From Zopfochytrium polystomum (Eukaryota; Chytridiomycota; Chytridiomycetes; Chytridiales; Chytridiaceae), in contig JAIVFJ010000229.1 of assembly GCA_025765615.1 (NCBI GenBank), forward strand, positions 1 through 64,000: a DNA stretch of 64,000 nucleotides. Reading direction: 5' to 3'. The translations under genes were made by a program, and so were the position numbers. Positions within the stretch are counted from its first letter, which is position 1. Every line of letters begins with the position of its first letter. Positions 33,227 to 45,830 of the stretch are shown one piece after another. The notes below the pieces were generated by a model. It saw nothing but the letters and a program-made list of their open reading frames with translations. It was not told the origin of the DNA and ran no database searches.

Positions 33227-34211
33227 CAACCCGCATACCTTGCCTCCTTGACAGAACTGTCTAAGGACTGCAAGTGATGCCGTACCTCCGCTAGCGCCGC
33301 CGCTGCCACTGTCCCAAACCTCAAATGGCGCTTATCTTTAACCCACATTCATTTTCTTTCTTTCTTTATTTGGCCTTCTAACATTTCTTTTTGGCACACT
33401 GCTGTAATAGCGTGATGCACTATACAACATTATTTTCACAGCGCACTCATCACAGAAGAGTTGCACAGACAAAGAAAAACAATTGTCCGTCAATTGTTTT
33501 TTACAACAAACTGAGAGGGGGAGTGTGCTTGTGCATTTCCGGTAATGCGAAGCCCCCACATCGGATGCACATTTCCACCAATCAGCTGCCTTCCATCGCA
33601 TTAAAATTTATGGCGTTTTCGTCTGAACCAACACTCCAACAAAAAAAAAAAAAAACTTCTCCTCTCTCTTGTTTGTCTTACAATGCCATAACATCAATAA
33701 AACAGTAAGGCTTATGTTTCATCATTTGTAGGAGTTGGACCAATCAAACGCAACTCTTATGCTTAAAATTGAACCCTATGGGCCCTGGTGGGACATATGA
33801 CATTTGATATCTTCGCCCCCATTTTGGGCACATTGGCAGTGTCCCAAAATTATTGGCTAACCCCCAATTGAACCTTTCAAATTTCTTGTTCACAATGAAT
33901 GGAGGCTCCTGCCAAAAAAGTAAGCGTTTTTACTATGTAGAACACAGAGTACAAGGGACTGTCTTGAAATATATCAATATTGACATCTTTTTTCCGAATC
34001 ATGCCAAAATCTTACCCAGCCATCTGGCAGCCGTGCTCTTTTGCACAAATATGCATTAGCATGTTTTCTATGCAGATCAAATCAGCTTGCACAAGTTTTG
34101 CTAATAAAGTACAGAGAATTCGGCTTTCAAAGTGGTCATTTTCGGATTTACCGAGGGTGGGGTTGGAAACTTTTTTCCCTTTCCTTTATTGACGCCCCCA
34201 ACTGCTCAAAT
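31605..34211. other. Gene-poor AT-rich stretch after TCTP
   Basis: After the pyrimidine-rich 3' region of TCTP the DNA has homopolymer runs, including A runs at about 32600 and a T run at about 33200. I found no domain-bearing open frame. Confidence 0.55.
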
Positions 34212-34520
34212 AGGCCACAAAAGACTGAAAATTCCAGTAGAACTTGATATGACATGTACTGCACCAAGTTTCCCTGTGCTTGGGCAGTTGCCAGCAGTTG
34301 TCCTGCCGATGTCAAGCTGTGTCTTGTAATTGCAAAAGCTAATTATACCCTCACGTAAGCGCTTCAATGAAAGGACACAGGGTCAGAGTGGGGCTTTATC
34401 CTTGCAAAAAATTATACCGGAACTTTGCACCAATTTGAACAATTTTTACTAGCAACTGAGCTGGGATTCCCATGTTGTTTTCTTATTTGGTTGATTAAAA
34501 GCTGATTCTGGGCTTCACCA
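34212..34520 (+). repeat. Interspersed repeat family R2, copy 1
   Basis: It is colinear with 43113-43475. Shared blocks include GGGCAGTTGCC, TGATGTCAAGCTG or its close match, CTTGTAATTGCAA, AACTTTGCACCAATTTGAAC, GTTGTTTTCTTAT and a final GCCAAG or CACCAAG. Divergence is substantial and indels are common. No coding or LTR features were seen. Confidence 0.75.
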
Positions 34521-35287
34521 AGAATTAAGGATCCCAATTGTACCTTGGGTCCCGTCGCTCCCAAAAGAAAAATTTTTTTTGTTGGACATGGATTTTACAC
34601 AGTTGAAGAGGTGAAAACCCGTCGGGTCTTCAATTCGGTGTTGCACACAGTTCATTCGCAAGCAAACGAAGTCGGCCAAGGCAAAAGAAGGGTTCAATGC
34701 TGTTCGTTAGGGTTTGGGCAATGCAAGAAATGTTTCAAAAGTTAAAGGGGCACAAACTGGGAAAAGAAAAAAAAAATTATTCCGACTGTGAAGGAGCGGC
34801 AAGTACAAAACAAAAAAAAAAAAAAAAAGGAACCATAAACAGCGTTTGATCGACTGGATTAAACGACCGGATTAAACGTTCAAAGAAGATGTGATTTCCG
34901 GAAAAAGCTCAAATATCCCCGCTGTCTTTGCGGAAGACTGTGGTGTCATGTTTGGTAACAAAAATTCCCTTTTCGACCAAAGAGCTCACACGGCTCAGCA
35001 AAGTCTGTTGCCCTCGCTCGATGATGGGGCCTGGTGCAGGTGGGGCTCTTGTCTCGTCCGGAGAGGGGAGCCCAGTCCCCTATGCGAGGAACCGTCCCGG
35101 GGTAAAACTCGCACGAGCGACTCGCGCAGAAACAGAATAGCCTGAGCAAACCGTTGCCCTAAGGGTTCAAAAAAAGAGAGAATGACTGTGCGTGTGGGGG
35201 GTAGATTGGAAGAAATATACTGTTTCCTCGGAGAGAAAGTGAGAAAACTGACCCGTTCTGATGAACCCTTTACCTTTCCCGTTTCAG

Positions 35288-38011
35288 TCATGCCGCTTCA
35301 GAGCCTTCCGAAAAGGCCAAGTCGGTCGTCTTTTGATACGCCAACGGCAAAAATCGTTGCCAGGATTTCGCCTTGTCATGAAGGGCCGTCAGCACACTGG
35401 CCCTCGCGGGGTCTTGGAGAATTCGCGAGTCATTCAAGTTTCCCATTGCCAAGGAGGCATGCTTGAAGTAGGTCTCTATTCCAGGGATGGGCACGTCTGC
35501 GACAGGATTTGACGGAATGTCCTGTTTCAGGGAACCCAGGGCGGTGAGCTGGGAGATGCGGTAAAGGCATTTTAGTGTGGGTTGGTAAATTGGTTTTTTG
35601 AACACGAACGACGATTGTATCAATGGAGAATCGCTCAGACGGTCAAGAGAGACTACAAACTATTTACCTCTAAAACCAGATTCAAGCATCCATCTCCAAT
35701 CGCAGATCCATGGGAGGTGATCACGTCTCCTCCATAACCTGGGCCACGTGTAGCAGCCGATCGTGTTTCTTCCTGATTGGAACTACTTTCATGGCGACTC
35801 AAGACTTCTCCAAACGAGCCGGTCCCATCGCAAGCATCGGGATCTGTACATGATATCACTCGAGCTGATGAGAGGCTAACGGGTTGGAACAGCGGAAGAG
35901 TTTCAAATAAGCCGCTGCAAAACCGCGCCAAAGGTTTTTGAAATCAAAACAAAACGAAACAGGACGCGCAGTCTTCACAAACCGGAATATTAGCGGTGGG
36001 CGGATCATCTCGGATGGACGGGGACGCTCGAGAAGCAAGCTCTGCAGGCTGGTGTGGCGGGGATAAGGACGACAATAGCGCCGCCGGCTCATGCGGCGCC
36101 GCTCTAGAACCACCTCCGAGGCGCCCTCTGTCGGAGTGCGAATCGAATTCAACAGCTTCGGCTTGATTCAGCCGCATCGATTCGGCGCCGTCTCTCCCTC
36201 CGAAGAATGAATCCTTCTCACGTTCGTTTGCCACCTCCGCTTCAGGCAAAAATTTGATCGCGTCAGTTTCGAGGGCAAGTTCCGCATTCCAAGAGCTTCC
36301 CTCCACCCTTGGTGGAATCCCCACGGCAGTCTCACCACAGAGTTCTGGACCGTGCGCAAAGGCTGATGCGAGGTGCGAGGACTTGAAAGACTCTGATTCG
36401 AAAAAACGTTCCCCTTTGTCGCGTTTCGAGAGTTTAAGCCAATCAGCAATTATGTTAGCTTCGACAATCCGTGCTTCTGCGACGTCGGTGGTTCCACCTT
36501 CGCTTGACTGTGTTTGGGGGGGGCCGCGCTGCTTCGGTTGCGGTAATCTCCGCCGACGCTGCCTGTTCTTGGAGGAAGAAATACGAGGTGCGGGACCACT
36601 CGGCCTGTGCAGGCCCGGCTTCCCAGGCACTCTGGTTTGCGGTTGCTGGTAGATTGGTTGTTGTTTTCTCGTACGAATCCACTAAGCGCACCGGAGTAGA
36701 GTCCCACTCAGGTGAAGGCGTACCTGACCTTGGCGAATGTGACGAATGCGTATCATGGGAAAGGTCCACTGAATAGCCGTCAGACACAACGGATGCGGAC
36801 AAAGTCTCGACTTCTTCGACTTTCGGAGCCTCCGTGTGCGCCACCAGGGAATACCGGGAGAACCCCTCGATGTGGTAGTTGGCGCTGTTGTCGAAACGTG
36901 GCTCACTCCAGTCGGCACCACTTCTGCTGCCCGCGTTTCCGTAAAAGTGGTCGTTGCGTCGGGTTGCCGTTCGAACATTCTGCCCCACTTCCGTAGCCTC
37001 CTCCGACATCTCCACCACCTCCGGCACCGCCTCCTTCACCAAGGCCGCCGCCGCCACCACCAGCAACAGGGCTTGCCGAACCGGTTGGACACCAATTCAC
37101 TTCCAGCTTCACGGCGCCGGGCGTCTCAAAGACGGTCACCAAAGCAGTCTCTCAAGCCAGAAATGCGGGGTCGTATCGAGGCGGTTCGTCTTTCCCCAGC
37201 CCTCCAACTTTCAGGAAGGAGCGAATGCACGGGTCGGGGAACGGAACTTTGACGGAATTCGACGTCGGTCGTTTGAAGTCTGTGCCTTCGACTTTGACTT
37301 CGAGCGAGGACGCGGCGGTGCCAAAGTTCTGAACGGGGCCAGCGTCATTGGACGGTTCCAGCGCGGAGAGTGATGTGTTCGAGAAGGGCTCTCACCGATG
37401 CGTCATCGTTGCCCAAGACTGTGTTGGTCAGCGGGAACAGCACCGATTACGCGAGATGGGCGGTGACAGGCTGATGGGGCGGCACTGGTTGCGGTTGCGG
37501 CGGCAGCGGTAGGAGCGGGTTAGATGGAGGGCAGTCCCTCCAGCATAGAGGTAAGACGGAGCCGGATCTGCCAAAAGTGCTGCTAGGTCCTTTGTTCAAC
37601 AGTTAGTGGACTTTCCGCCACACCAAAGAGAAGAACCCCCCCGGCCCCCATTTGATCTCCTTAACGAAATGCTGCGGAATGGAGAGATGTGCCCCGCCTC
37701 TGAGGGAATAGGGACGATGCCGATGTCAACATCGCGGCCACCGTTGTCGTTGTCGTCGACTTCGTCGACGTCGTCGTCGTCCTCGTCGTCGTCGGCGTCG
37801 TCGTCACCGCTGTTGTCATCGTCGTCGTCGCCCTCTTCATCGCAGTCGTCGTCGTCATCATCATCGCCGTCGTCATGGCAGTCGTCGACGTTGTCGTCGC
37901 AGTCGCCGTCGTTGTCATCGCAGTCGTCGTCGCCGTGTCATGCGCGTCGGGCGTGCCGTACGAGCTCTGTAATCGAATATGCGACGATGCGATGCAGGCT
38001 GAGCAGTTCGT

Positions 38012-38057
<46 letters not shown>

Positions 38058-38354
38058 CAAGAGAGTGGAGCCACTCGTTTTGCGCTCGGCCGCCATGCTC
38101 CTTACCCACGAGGGTTCCGGGACTTCCAAGTAGTTCTCCTCGGTCACTTGCTGGGAAGATGGCAGTCACTAAGCGGTCTCTTCTCCGGGGGTTTGCCGTT
38201 GGATCCCGCACGCGCACGCACGCAGACACGCGCACAGTCACACAGACACAACACGCACAGTCACACACACACACACACACACGCGCGCGCACAAACGTAC
38301 CTGACCGGCAGCGATGCCAGATGACACAGGAGACGGGGTGACAGGCAATGTCAT
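35288..38354 (-). pseudogene. Decayed paralogue of the kinase-Sel1 gene
   Basis: It has the same exon plan as the gene at 47782-53060: a first exon 38354-38301 (ATG, phase 0), 38150-38106 encoding QVTEENYLEVPEPSW, 37966 to about 37671 with SSYGTPDAHD then a long Thr run, then the region matching FLKV-GLG. It carries a premature stop after RYDPAFLA, a second stop and frame change in the proline-rich exon near 37480, and two more frame changes between 37000 and 36500. The kinase part is badly eroded. The glycine loop survives as GTGSFGEV near 35830, but the exon that should start with PLFK now reads a stop within four codons. The catalytic loop has become LQDPARASVL where HxDLxxxN is expected. 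The conserved donor GTTTGTG at 35981 remains. Confidence 0.8.
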
Positions 38355-38639
38355 CATCACCATTCAGCAGCCAGCAGCAGCCAGCAAGCAAGCAAGCAAG
38401 CAAACAAACAGGGAAGCGAGCGGAAAGTAGCAGCGGGGAGGAGGAGCACCGGCCTGCGTGGCAGCAGAGAGAGAGAGGTGGGAGGGAGAGAGAGAGAGAC
38501 AGACAGGCAGTCAGGCAGTCTGTTGCTTTAAGGAAGGTTGAAAAGGTCGTGTTTCGCGGTGAAAAGGAACCTTGGCGGCAGACCGCCAGACAGGGAAGGA
38601 AAATTGGGGGCTGCACTTATCTATTTCATTACTGATAAT

Positions 38640-39570
38640 AAAAACAATAAAAGCTGAGGCTGAATGAAAAAATGGGGATACAACACTCTTTTTTTACATG
38701 GGGAAAAACCAACTATGAAAAGAGGAATCGTTCTCAACAAATCTGCAAAACCATTTGGGACAGGGCGCTGACTGACTATGCAACTTTATTTTTCCACTGC
38801 CTTGACGACATTATTTAGCGCAACAGCAATATAACAAAGGATAATTCACTCCTTTCATATGGTTTCGATCCTGTGTGTGCCCGTGTGTGTGTCGGCGGTG
38901 AAGCAAGAAAAAAAAAAACATCACCAATCATTCGGGAGTGGGATTTTATTTAAATACACCTGCAGCAGTATTTAGTATCGCTGAAAAGTGAGACTTTGTG
39001 GCAGTATGAACTTCCAATAGCTGTGAGCCCATCATAGAAGCCTCTGCTTAAACTCTGCCTCCCTTTACAAAAACCAAGTTGTTCAAAGTTTGTTCTCCAC
39101 CGTTTCTGAAAAAAAAAAAAAAAAAAAAAAAGCAAGTCTGCCTTGCTCGACATCCATGGCGTTATGTTTTTCCACGAGGCTTTTGGCAAGACGGTCTCAC
39201 CATCAGCAGAATCTGTCACGCTCCGCCTTGCAGATGGGTCCAATCCAACAAAAATTTACACTACAGCTTCAGAAAGTTCGAGTATTTCGGATCTCTGTTG
39301 GAATGCCATGAACGGTGAAGTGGGGCAGGAGAAGATCGGATACGGACACGGGTAGACACCTCCTCCGTGATTCGGTGGATCACTGAACCACCCCGTATCC
39401 GCCGGAGGAATAAAAAAATAACATAATGCAAGGCACGCTTTTCTCACAGTGTTCCATCTCCTTGGGCACCTTCCTCCACGCTTTGGGGGGAAAGTAGTCG
39501 GGAGCGTTGTTCCCCACCCTCCTCCTCCCCAACGCCGCCAATTCCCACAGACTATTTTCACATACACTTT
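38640..39570. other. Intergenic region
   Basis: It lies between the pseudogene's 5' end and the kinase gene's 3' end. It has A-runs at about 38910 and 39110 and no supportable gene. Confidence 0.5.
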
Positions 39571-41604
39571 TCACTTTATCCTTTTCAGGAAACCTGACAA
39601 GACACTTCCGACAAGGCTCCTCACCACTTCCCCCACTTGCCTCTTAGTCTCGTCGTCACCCCACGCTTTGGCCCCCTCCTCCACCAGTCTTTTGACTCCC
39701 ACTCCTGCGGGGTCCATGATTTCGAGCAGAGTCTGAGTCGAGGCTTGCAGCTGTTCTCTTGCTTTGATAGCGGTGGGGTTCGTCTGGAAGTAGGTGGTCA
39801 CAGTCTGGATTGGCAGGGTGCGTTGGAAAGGAAAGAGAGGTGCGTGTGGCTGAGGGTTAGACAGAGAGAGAGAGATAAGGGGAGCAAGCCGCAAGCACAT
39901 TGAAGTCGTACATGAACAACAGTGTCCAGCACGATGGTCGAGGCGGGGCTGGACAAGTTGTTGGAGGTGGTGTCAGGCCTGACCTCGTCAATTCCAGACA
40001 TAGCTTCTGGGTTCGATTCTTCATCAACGTCCATCTGACTCAAAAGAAACGGAGACAGAGAATTAGACAAGGCAAAATTTTGGTCAAATATGATCAGTCA
40101 TGAATTACTCTGTATGGAGTCATGCCCCGCATGTTGGAGCTCGTCAGTGATGCGGCTGCAGCGGCTCCAGCGACTCCTAACGCAAACAAGTCAAGTGGCT
40201 CCACCCAAGGTGATCCACCAGTTTCCTCAATAATCGAACCAGTCGGGCTCGCCAGGTTGCCAGCGCCAGAGCTCCTGTGCTCCACTGCAGCCTCTCCAGC
40301 ATCAAGTAATTCTTCCAAGACCTTGACAATATCCTTGAATTCCGGCCGATTCCGTGGATCGGCTGCCCAGCATTCTTCAAAAAGTTTGGCAAGTCCAGCG
40401 CCAAAGTTAACGTCAGTAGCATTCTCGAAGCACTCTGTTTTGAAGTTGCGAACAACTTGGTCACGAAACCGGTTGTCTTTGCATATTTCAGGAATGAAAA
40501 CCGTATGCTTGAGTTTTTTGAATAATATCCCGTACACACCCTTGAACCATGGAACAACCTCAGTGAGAAGCGGTGCAAAGGAGAATACATCTGATTTGTG
40601 CGTGATCTATCCAATTATTTGTGTCGTGTAGGTCAGTAAGCTTTTGTGGAAGGCTTGATGTGGGAGGGTGAGTGTGTTTGGACTTTGGGTGGAGGGAGGG
40701 ATAGGTGAAGTGGTAAAGAAGAGGCAACAGCCAAAAAGGAAGACAGAAAGATTTGCTCCATTCTTACCTCTCCTCTATTCCGCTCCGGTGCCATCCAATA
40801 CAGCGCGCCTAATTGGCTGGAGGATGTATTGCCTGAGAGTGCACCATCTCGGGACAAGCCAAAGTCCGAAATTTTCGCCACAATTTCGCCTAATGACGAT
40901 TCGGTCAGGAGCACATTCGAGCTTGTGAGGTCGTTGTGGTTGATTTTCAACTGATGCAAGTCTCTCATTCCCAATGCGACATGCTTCAAGTAGATCACCC
41001 TTGTGCGGATGGGCACTTTTGTGGGATCATTTTGCTCGATATACTTTTTCAAGGAACCTTTGGTGGCAAGCTGAAAGTTGGCCAGTGAATTGGTTAAAGA
41101 AATGGAAAGTTGCAACTGAGGAAAATTGCAGAGAAATGGGAGGCCATAGAGTATTCACCTCCATAACAAGGCATCGCTCTTTCATCATAACTCCATGGAG
41201 CTGAATCACGTATGGTTGGACCCCATGGGCCAAAGTCCGCATCATAACTTTGGCCTCTTCAAGTAGTAGTCGTCCATTATCTTTGATAAACTTAATGGCA
41301 ACTTGGCTGTTCCCGTAAGTTGCGCGGAAGACTTTTCCAAACCCGCCTTCACCAAGAGGCACAGCCGTAGTATCGCATTTGATTTCACTTAGTGTAAGCT
41401 GCGGCTGCAGGTTGAATGGCAAAGGAGAGGCTGATGTAAGCAGCTGCAACGGTGCGAAAGAGGGAAAGAAAAAAAAAAATCGAAAAGAAAATGATACAGA
41501 AAAAAAGGCGGTCCTATAACAGCTTCACGAACCAGAACATCTGCAGCGAGCGAGGACGCTAGGGCAGCAGGCCGTTGGGGTTCTGTCGGCGCGGTTTGCA
41601 TCAT
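39571..41604 (-). CDS. TKL-type protein kinase with novel C-terminal tail (491 aa, 6 exons)
   Basis: Exons are 41604-41533, 41404-41159, 41070-40768, 40606-40109, 40034-39912 and 39804-39571; every intron is phase 0 and the total is 492 codons. Kinase motifs are complete: glycine loop GEGGFGKVF, lysine in VAIKFI, glutamate in LLEEAKVM, catalytic loop HNDLTSSN (HND in place of HRD), DFGLS and APE. The fold resembles tyrosine-kinase-like enzymes. After the kinase comes a Gly/Ala hydrophobic stretch (LFALGVAGAAAAA), an acidic exon, and an Ala/Val-rich helical tail with REQLQASTQTLLEIM and RSLVGSVLSGFLKRIK. Unlike its neighbour it has no Sel1 repeats. An upstream exon at 41774-41988 may extend the N-terminus. 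Confidence 0.88.
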
Positions 41605-41773
41605 GATGTTGTCAGGAAGGGGGAGGAGTTGTGGATCGTTTAGATCGAGAATTGAGGGGAGGGAGGGTGGCGCGAACAGGTGGGAGTCGCGGTGGATGAC
41701 GAGTGCGGGGCGGTGCTACTTCCAAAACAAAAAAAAAAAAAAAAAAAAGGAAAAAAACAACAAAAAAAACGGA

Positions 41774-41988
41774 CCTTTGCACTTCTCCGGCGGCGATGGA
41801 GGCAAGGGATCGACGGGATCGACAGGATCGACGACGACGACGGCCCTTGCTGAGGAGGAGGAGGAGGAGGAGGAGGAGGCGGCGGGCTGCGGAGGCGGCT
41901 GCCGGCGTGCAGCCTTGGGGGCGCGAGGGGGCGGCTTGGAACTGCCGCTGCCGCTGCGCCTGTGCCGTCTCTTCTTGTGCTTGGACAT
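41774..41988 (-). CDS. Possible extra 5' exon of the kinase gene
   Basis: The ATG at 41988 opens MSKHKKRRHRRSGSG and a Pro/Ser-rich stretch ending PPEKCKG. A donor AAAG/GTCCGT at about 41773 in phase 1 could join the acceptor CCGACAG inside the first kinase exon, giving an in-frame fusion. Alternatively the kinase starts at its own MMQTAP and this is a short separate frame. Codons between TAG at 41717 and the kinase ATG also look coding. Transcript data would decide. Confidence 0.35.
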
Positions 41989-42617
41989 ATTAATAATAAT
42001 GTTCACACAAAATTGGGTTCCAATTAGAGACAAACAACTGGGCCAACTCGCAGAGAAGCAGAGAGACAGAGAGCGAGCTGCGAGCAGACAGCCGTTCCTT
42101 GACTTATCCCAAAATTTCGCGGCTGGGTGAAGGATGCCAAAGACAAAATATATTACACAACACGGGGTCATTCCGAATATGACGAGAAAAAAGAAAGGAA
42201 AAAAACAGATGCGTATACTCGAGAAAAAAAAATGGATGCCTGTACCCCCGGCGTTGAGTGAGTATTATGAGAAGCATGCGTCCTCGCAAATGAGAGCCAA
42301 TGCTAACGGAGGATGCCCAACTGCGCCCTCACTTCGGGCGCCACATTCTCTTCGTTTGATTTGCGGCGCCCCAGCCGGCGAATGTCGAGGCCGAACAGCG
42401 ATTTGAGCAGCGTTGCTTTTGCCGTTCGGTCAGAGGAGAGTCACAGTGCCTTTCGCAGGAATTGCAGCGTCCGAAGCTGGGAGCTCTGGATAAGTGATAC
42501 GGCAACGTTGTCAACCCTTCTGCTTTCGAAAAACGGCGAAATTTGTCGTGTTTCTGCCAAATAGCAGCTCGGGGCAAGTCCTATCACAGTCCACAACGTC
42601 TCCAAGGTTTCCAGCAA

Positions 42618-42930
42618 TCACCAAGTCACGCACAAGTCTCTCCATATCTCGTGGATTGTGGAAGCTTGCACCGATGACATGCTTCGGACACATAAATTAT
42701 AGAGACGTAAATCGCAGGAATTGGTTGCAGGCAAGCCTTTCCGGAACCAACACTCGGCCTCTGATAAATCCATTTGGACGCCTTCGCCATTGTAGTGCAG
42801 AACACCCAGGGTTGTGCTGACCAGCTGCATTTCCCTGCTCGGCTGACTTCCGGAACCAGTCTGCTGCCAGTGTGGGATCCTGGGGACTGTTGGTGGTCGC
42901 TGGTTCAGCCGGCCCACCAGCAGTTAGCAT
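42618..42930 (-). pseudogene. Sel1-repeat fragment
   Basis: Two frames carry pieces of adjacent Sel1 repeats: AADWFRKSAEQGNAAGQHN (about 42860-42800) and TLGVLHYNGEGVQMDL then AECWFRKG (about 42810-42735). A one-base frame change separates them. The best matches are units of the kinase-Sel1 and TIR-Sel1 genes to the right on the same strand, so this is probably the remains of another family member. Confidence 0.7.
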
Positions 42931-43112
42931 TTTGGGGTTACATTACTGGGGCCTTCAGGGATGTGGGCTTACTGCTTTGGACAGCAGGGGACACCCCCTG
43001 AGACTCATTGCGGATTTTGATGAAATGGTAATCACAGTTGTGTGTATGTGAGGACAAATTCATACAGACACAGGAAAGGAAAAAGAAGAACAAAAAAAGC
43101 CACGACGCAGTG

Positions 43113-43475
43113 AGGGACCAAACATAAAAGGCTGCCAATTGAACTTGACGTAAAACGTATTGAACCAAGTTTTCCTGCATTTGGGCAGTTGCCTGCAGGT
43201 GTCCTGCTGATGTCAAGCTGGGAAAGCAGCAGCACAAAGAACAAACAACGGCAGGAGCAGTTGTTCTTGTAATTGCAATAGCGAAATTACTGTAATTATA
43301 CTCTTTGATACGTGCTCAATGAAGGACACATCAGAATGGGACCCCACCCTTCCCAAAATGAACCAGAACTTTGCACCAATTTGAACATAAATCATTAGTA
43401 ACTGAGCTGCGATTGCCCTGTTGTTTTCTTATCCAGTTAATAACAAGCTAATTTCTGGGTTTTGCCAAGCTGTTT
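43113..43475 (+). repeat. Interspersed repeat family R2, copy 2
   Basis: Same order of blocks as 34212-34520, with an insertion of about 45 bases (AAGCAGCAGCACAAAG onward) near 43222. Confidence 0.75.
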
Positions 43476-43971
43476 TTGGCAGATTTGCAAATTGCATCTG
43501 TGGTGGTGGTTTCTGTTTGTTGCTTTGTGGTTGTTCCTCTTTGTGTGTTGTTTTCTACCTGAAAAATGAGCAATCTAAAAATCAAACTAAGTGGAAAGCA
43601 CATTTTTGTTGAAGAAGCCGCTCGCAATATTTCGGACAATCATGTCTTTTTTCGATGAATGGCGGGGTGTCAAAGTCTTGCGATCATACTGTATGCGATA
43701 TCACAATCTTGAGATATCACATGAGACATCACATATGCTATCTTTTCAAGGCATGACTTTTCTTCCTCAAAAGGTCATGCGTGTTGAGATTTGAGCCAAG
43801 GAAGCCAGTTTCCTAAGTTGATGGTGGCCTTGTCACCACTGCCGATGCAACTTACACAAAGCCGGGTGAGCAGAAAGGCCAAATCTGAATCCAACAAAAT
43901 GAGTTAGGTGAAGACGGTGGTGATTCTAGCTTTGCTTTCCTAGGCTTTGCTGGCAAGGACAATGCGATTAG

Positions 43972-44379
43972 TGTAAGGCGGAACTGACTGGTTAGCAGCA
44001 AGAGGCACAAGACGGACCCAAACCTATTGTGACTGTCAGTTATTGTTCTCACGATGCCCATGGGAGAGCAAGCCATCACCAGTGCAGACCTGGGTGCTGG
44101 CTTGCACTGATGACAAATACTCCGAGTATTAAGTGGAACGGAAACCTGGTGTCAACAGTTTTCCTCCTCCTCTGCTCAAGCAGATAATATAGGAGAGGTT
44201 TTTACCCTGTGCCGGTCACGCTTGCCTAGCAACTATTACAGCGTGCATATCATCATTATGTATCAGTAATTCATAACAGAGTTTTTCTCTTTCTCTCCAA
44301 GTTGGGGAGAAGGACTACCCACAAACACACATCTCCTCTTCATTCACTCCTTCCACTCACTCAAAGTAGACTGTTTACA
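43972..44379 (+). repeat. Copia solo LTR with target duplication
   Basis: 408 bp, TGTAAGGCGGAAC to GTAGACTGTTTACA, flanked on both sides by ATTAG (43967-43971 and 44380-44384). A lone LTR with an intact 5-bp duplication is the product of LTR-LTR recombination after insertion. The perfect TGTAA/TTACA ends give the true family borders. Confidence 0.95.
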
Positions 44380-44425
44380 ATTAGAATCACACTCAATGGG
44401 TTCAGAGAAATGCTGAACTGGGGTA

Positions 44426-44745
44426 GCTGTGAGACTGTGCTCTCTAAATCCTCACCCTGGGCTATGGGTGGCAAATAGAGCAATGGCCTAAATACCAATC
44501 CTGAAAAGTGAAAAAGGGCAAAAAGGAGATGTCTAGGGGTCACTAGACAGGACAATGTATTTGGAGTCTTAAGAAGCCCAAGAAACACAAAGAAACTCTC
44601 TTACTACACACAAAGAGAAGGCTCTCACACTCAGACCAAAGGCAACTGTGAAAAGGTGGCACACTAGCAAAGAATGTGCAGGGTTCTCTGGTCCATGACA
44701 CAGAGTGGGCCCAATGGGAGGCAAAAGCCAAAGCCAAAGGGGACC
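44426..44745 (+). repeat. Interspersed repeat family R1, copy 2
   Basis: Colinear with 24424-24760, as described there. It begins about 45 bases after the Copia solo LTR. Confidence 0.7.
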
Positions 44746-45830
44746 GGGAAATCCGGTAACAATGCTGGAGGTGCAAGATGCAACAAGCTCCAGGGAGCGG
44801 CACTAAGTGCAGCACTCCAATCCAACTGAAGAAGACAAGAGAGTGGGGAGGAAAGTGGCCAGACCCCAGTCTGTTGGAGCCACCACCATGGAGCAAGGCT
44901 CCCTCTCTGTCAAAGACAAGCCCTAAGTTGGAGGGGGTTGGACACAGAGGGCAAACACAAGGAACAGTTAGTGTGCAGAGGTGTCTGTTGAATTAATCAG
45001 AACTGTTTTCCACTTAACAGAACCAGACACAACTTGTCTCACTCCAAGGAGAAGTTCCAACTCAATCCAAGGAGGGGGCACACAGGGGTGGGAGACAGTG
45101 GGACTCTTCTTACTTCATCCTACTAGGACACAGACATCTGCTTCACCAAGCCAGAGGAATCCCCTATCTTAGAAGCAAGGAAGGTTAACACCCACTCCCT
45201 CACCCAAATGTGGCACCATGACATCACAGGCATTAATCTGAGAGAAAGAGGGTCTGAACCCAGTGAAGACCAGGCCCACCAGAGGCCACAGGAGCCAACA
45301 ACCAGGGAGGAGGGGGCATACCTGAGAGACCATTCCTGCAGCAGTACCTGACCAGACAGCTCATTCATATCCCCTTGAGAGACCTGGATTTGACTAGATG
45401 TATTGACAGGAACCTAGAGGCACCACCACAGATTTACCCTCCATCCTTCCATCACCAAGTGGCTCCTACCCAGTCCAACCTAAACAGCATGCAGAATTGG
45501 TGAGGTGCACTGGGGCTTGAACCCAGCACACTGCCATCATGGCCAAGAGGACTTCAACCTCCTGTCACACACCAGGGGACTGCCACCCCCAGCTCTACAT
45601 ACAGTCAGGAAGAAAAGGGCAGGCAAGGGACTTCAGGCACAGGTTCTCACAGTCAACAAGATGGGGGGCAGCTGCTTAAATAGGAAAGGGTTGGAATCAG
45701 CAGGGTGAAGGAAGAAGGAAGGGAAAAGAGGGGAAAACATATAAAAAAGGACAAAACAATAAATAACAACAAAAAGAGAGAGGAGGAGTGAGTCACCAAA
45801 CAATGGGGCTGAGCCATCAAACAAGGAAGA
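44746..45830. other. Repeat-like non-coding DNA with tRNA-like motif
   Basis: No gene was recognised. On the minus strand near 45560-45495, CTGGGTTCAAGCCCCAG forms a perfect five-pair T-arm with a seven-base loop and pol III B-box, but the acceptor stem is wobble-rich and the anticodon arm is unclear. A SINE-type relic is more likely than a tRNA gene. Confidence 0.4.

Noticed and set aside
37606..38133. 175-aa plus-strand Ser-rich frame
   Set aside because: It is the shadow of the Thr-rich third exon of the minus-strand pseudogene.
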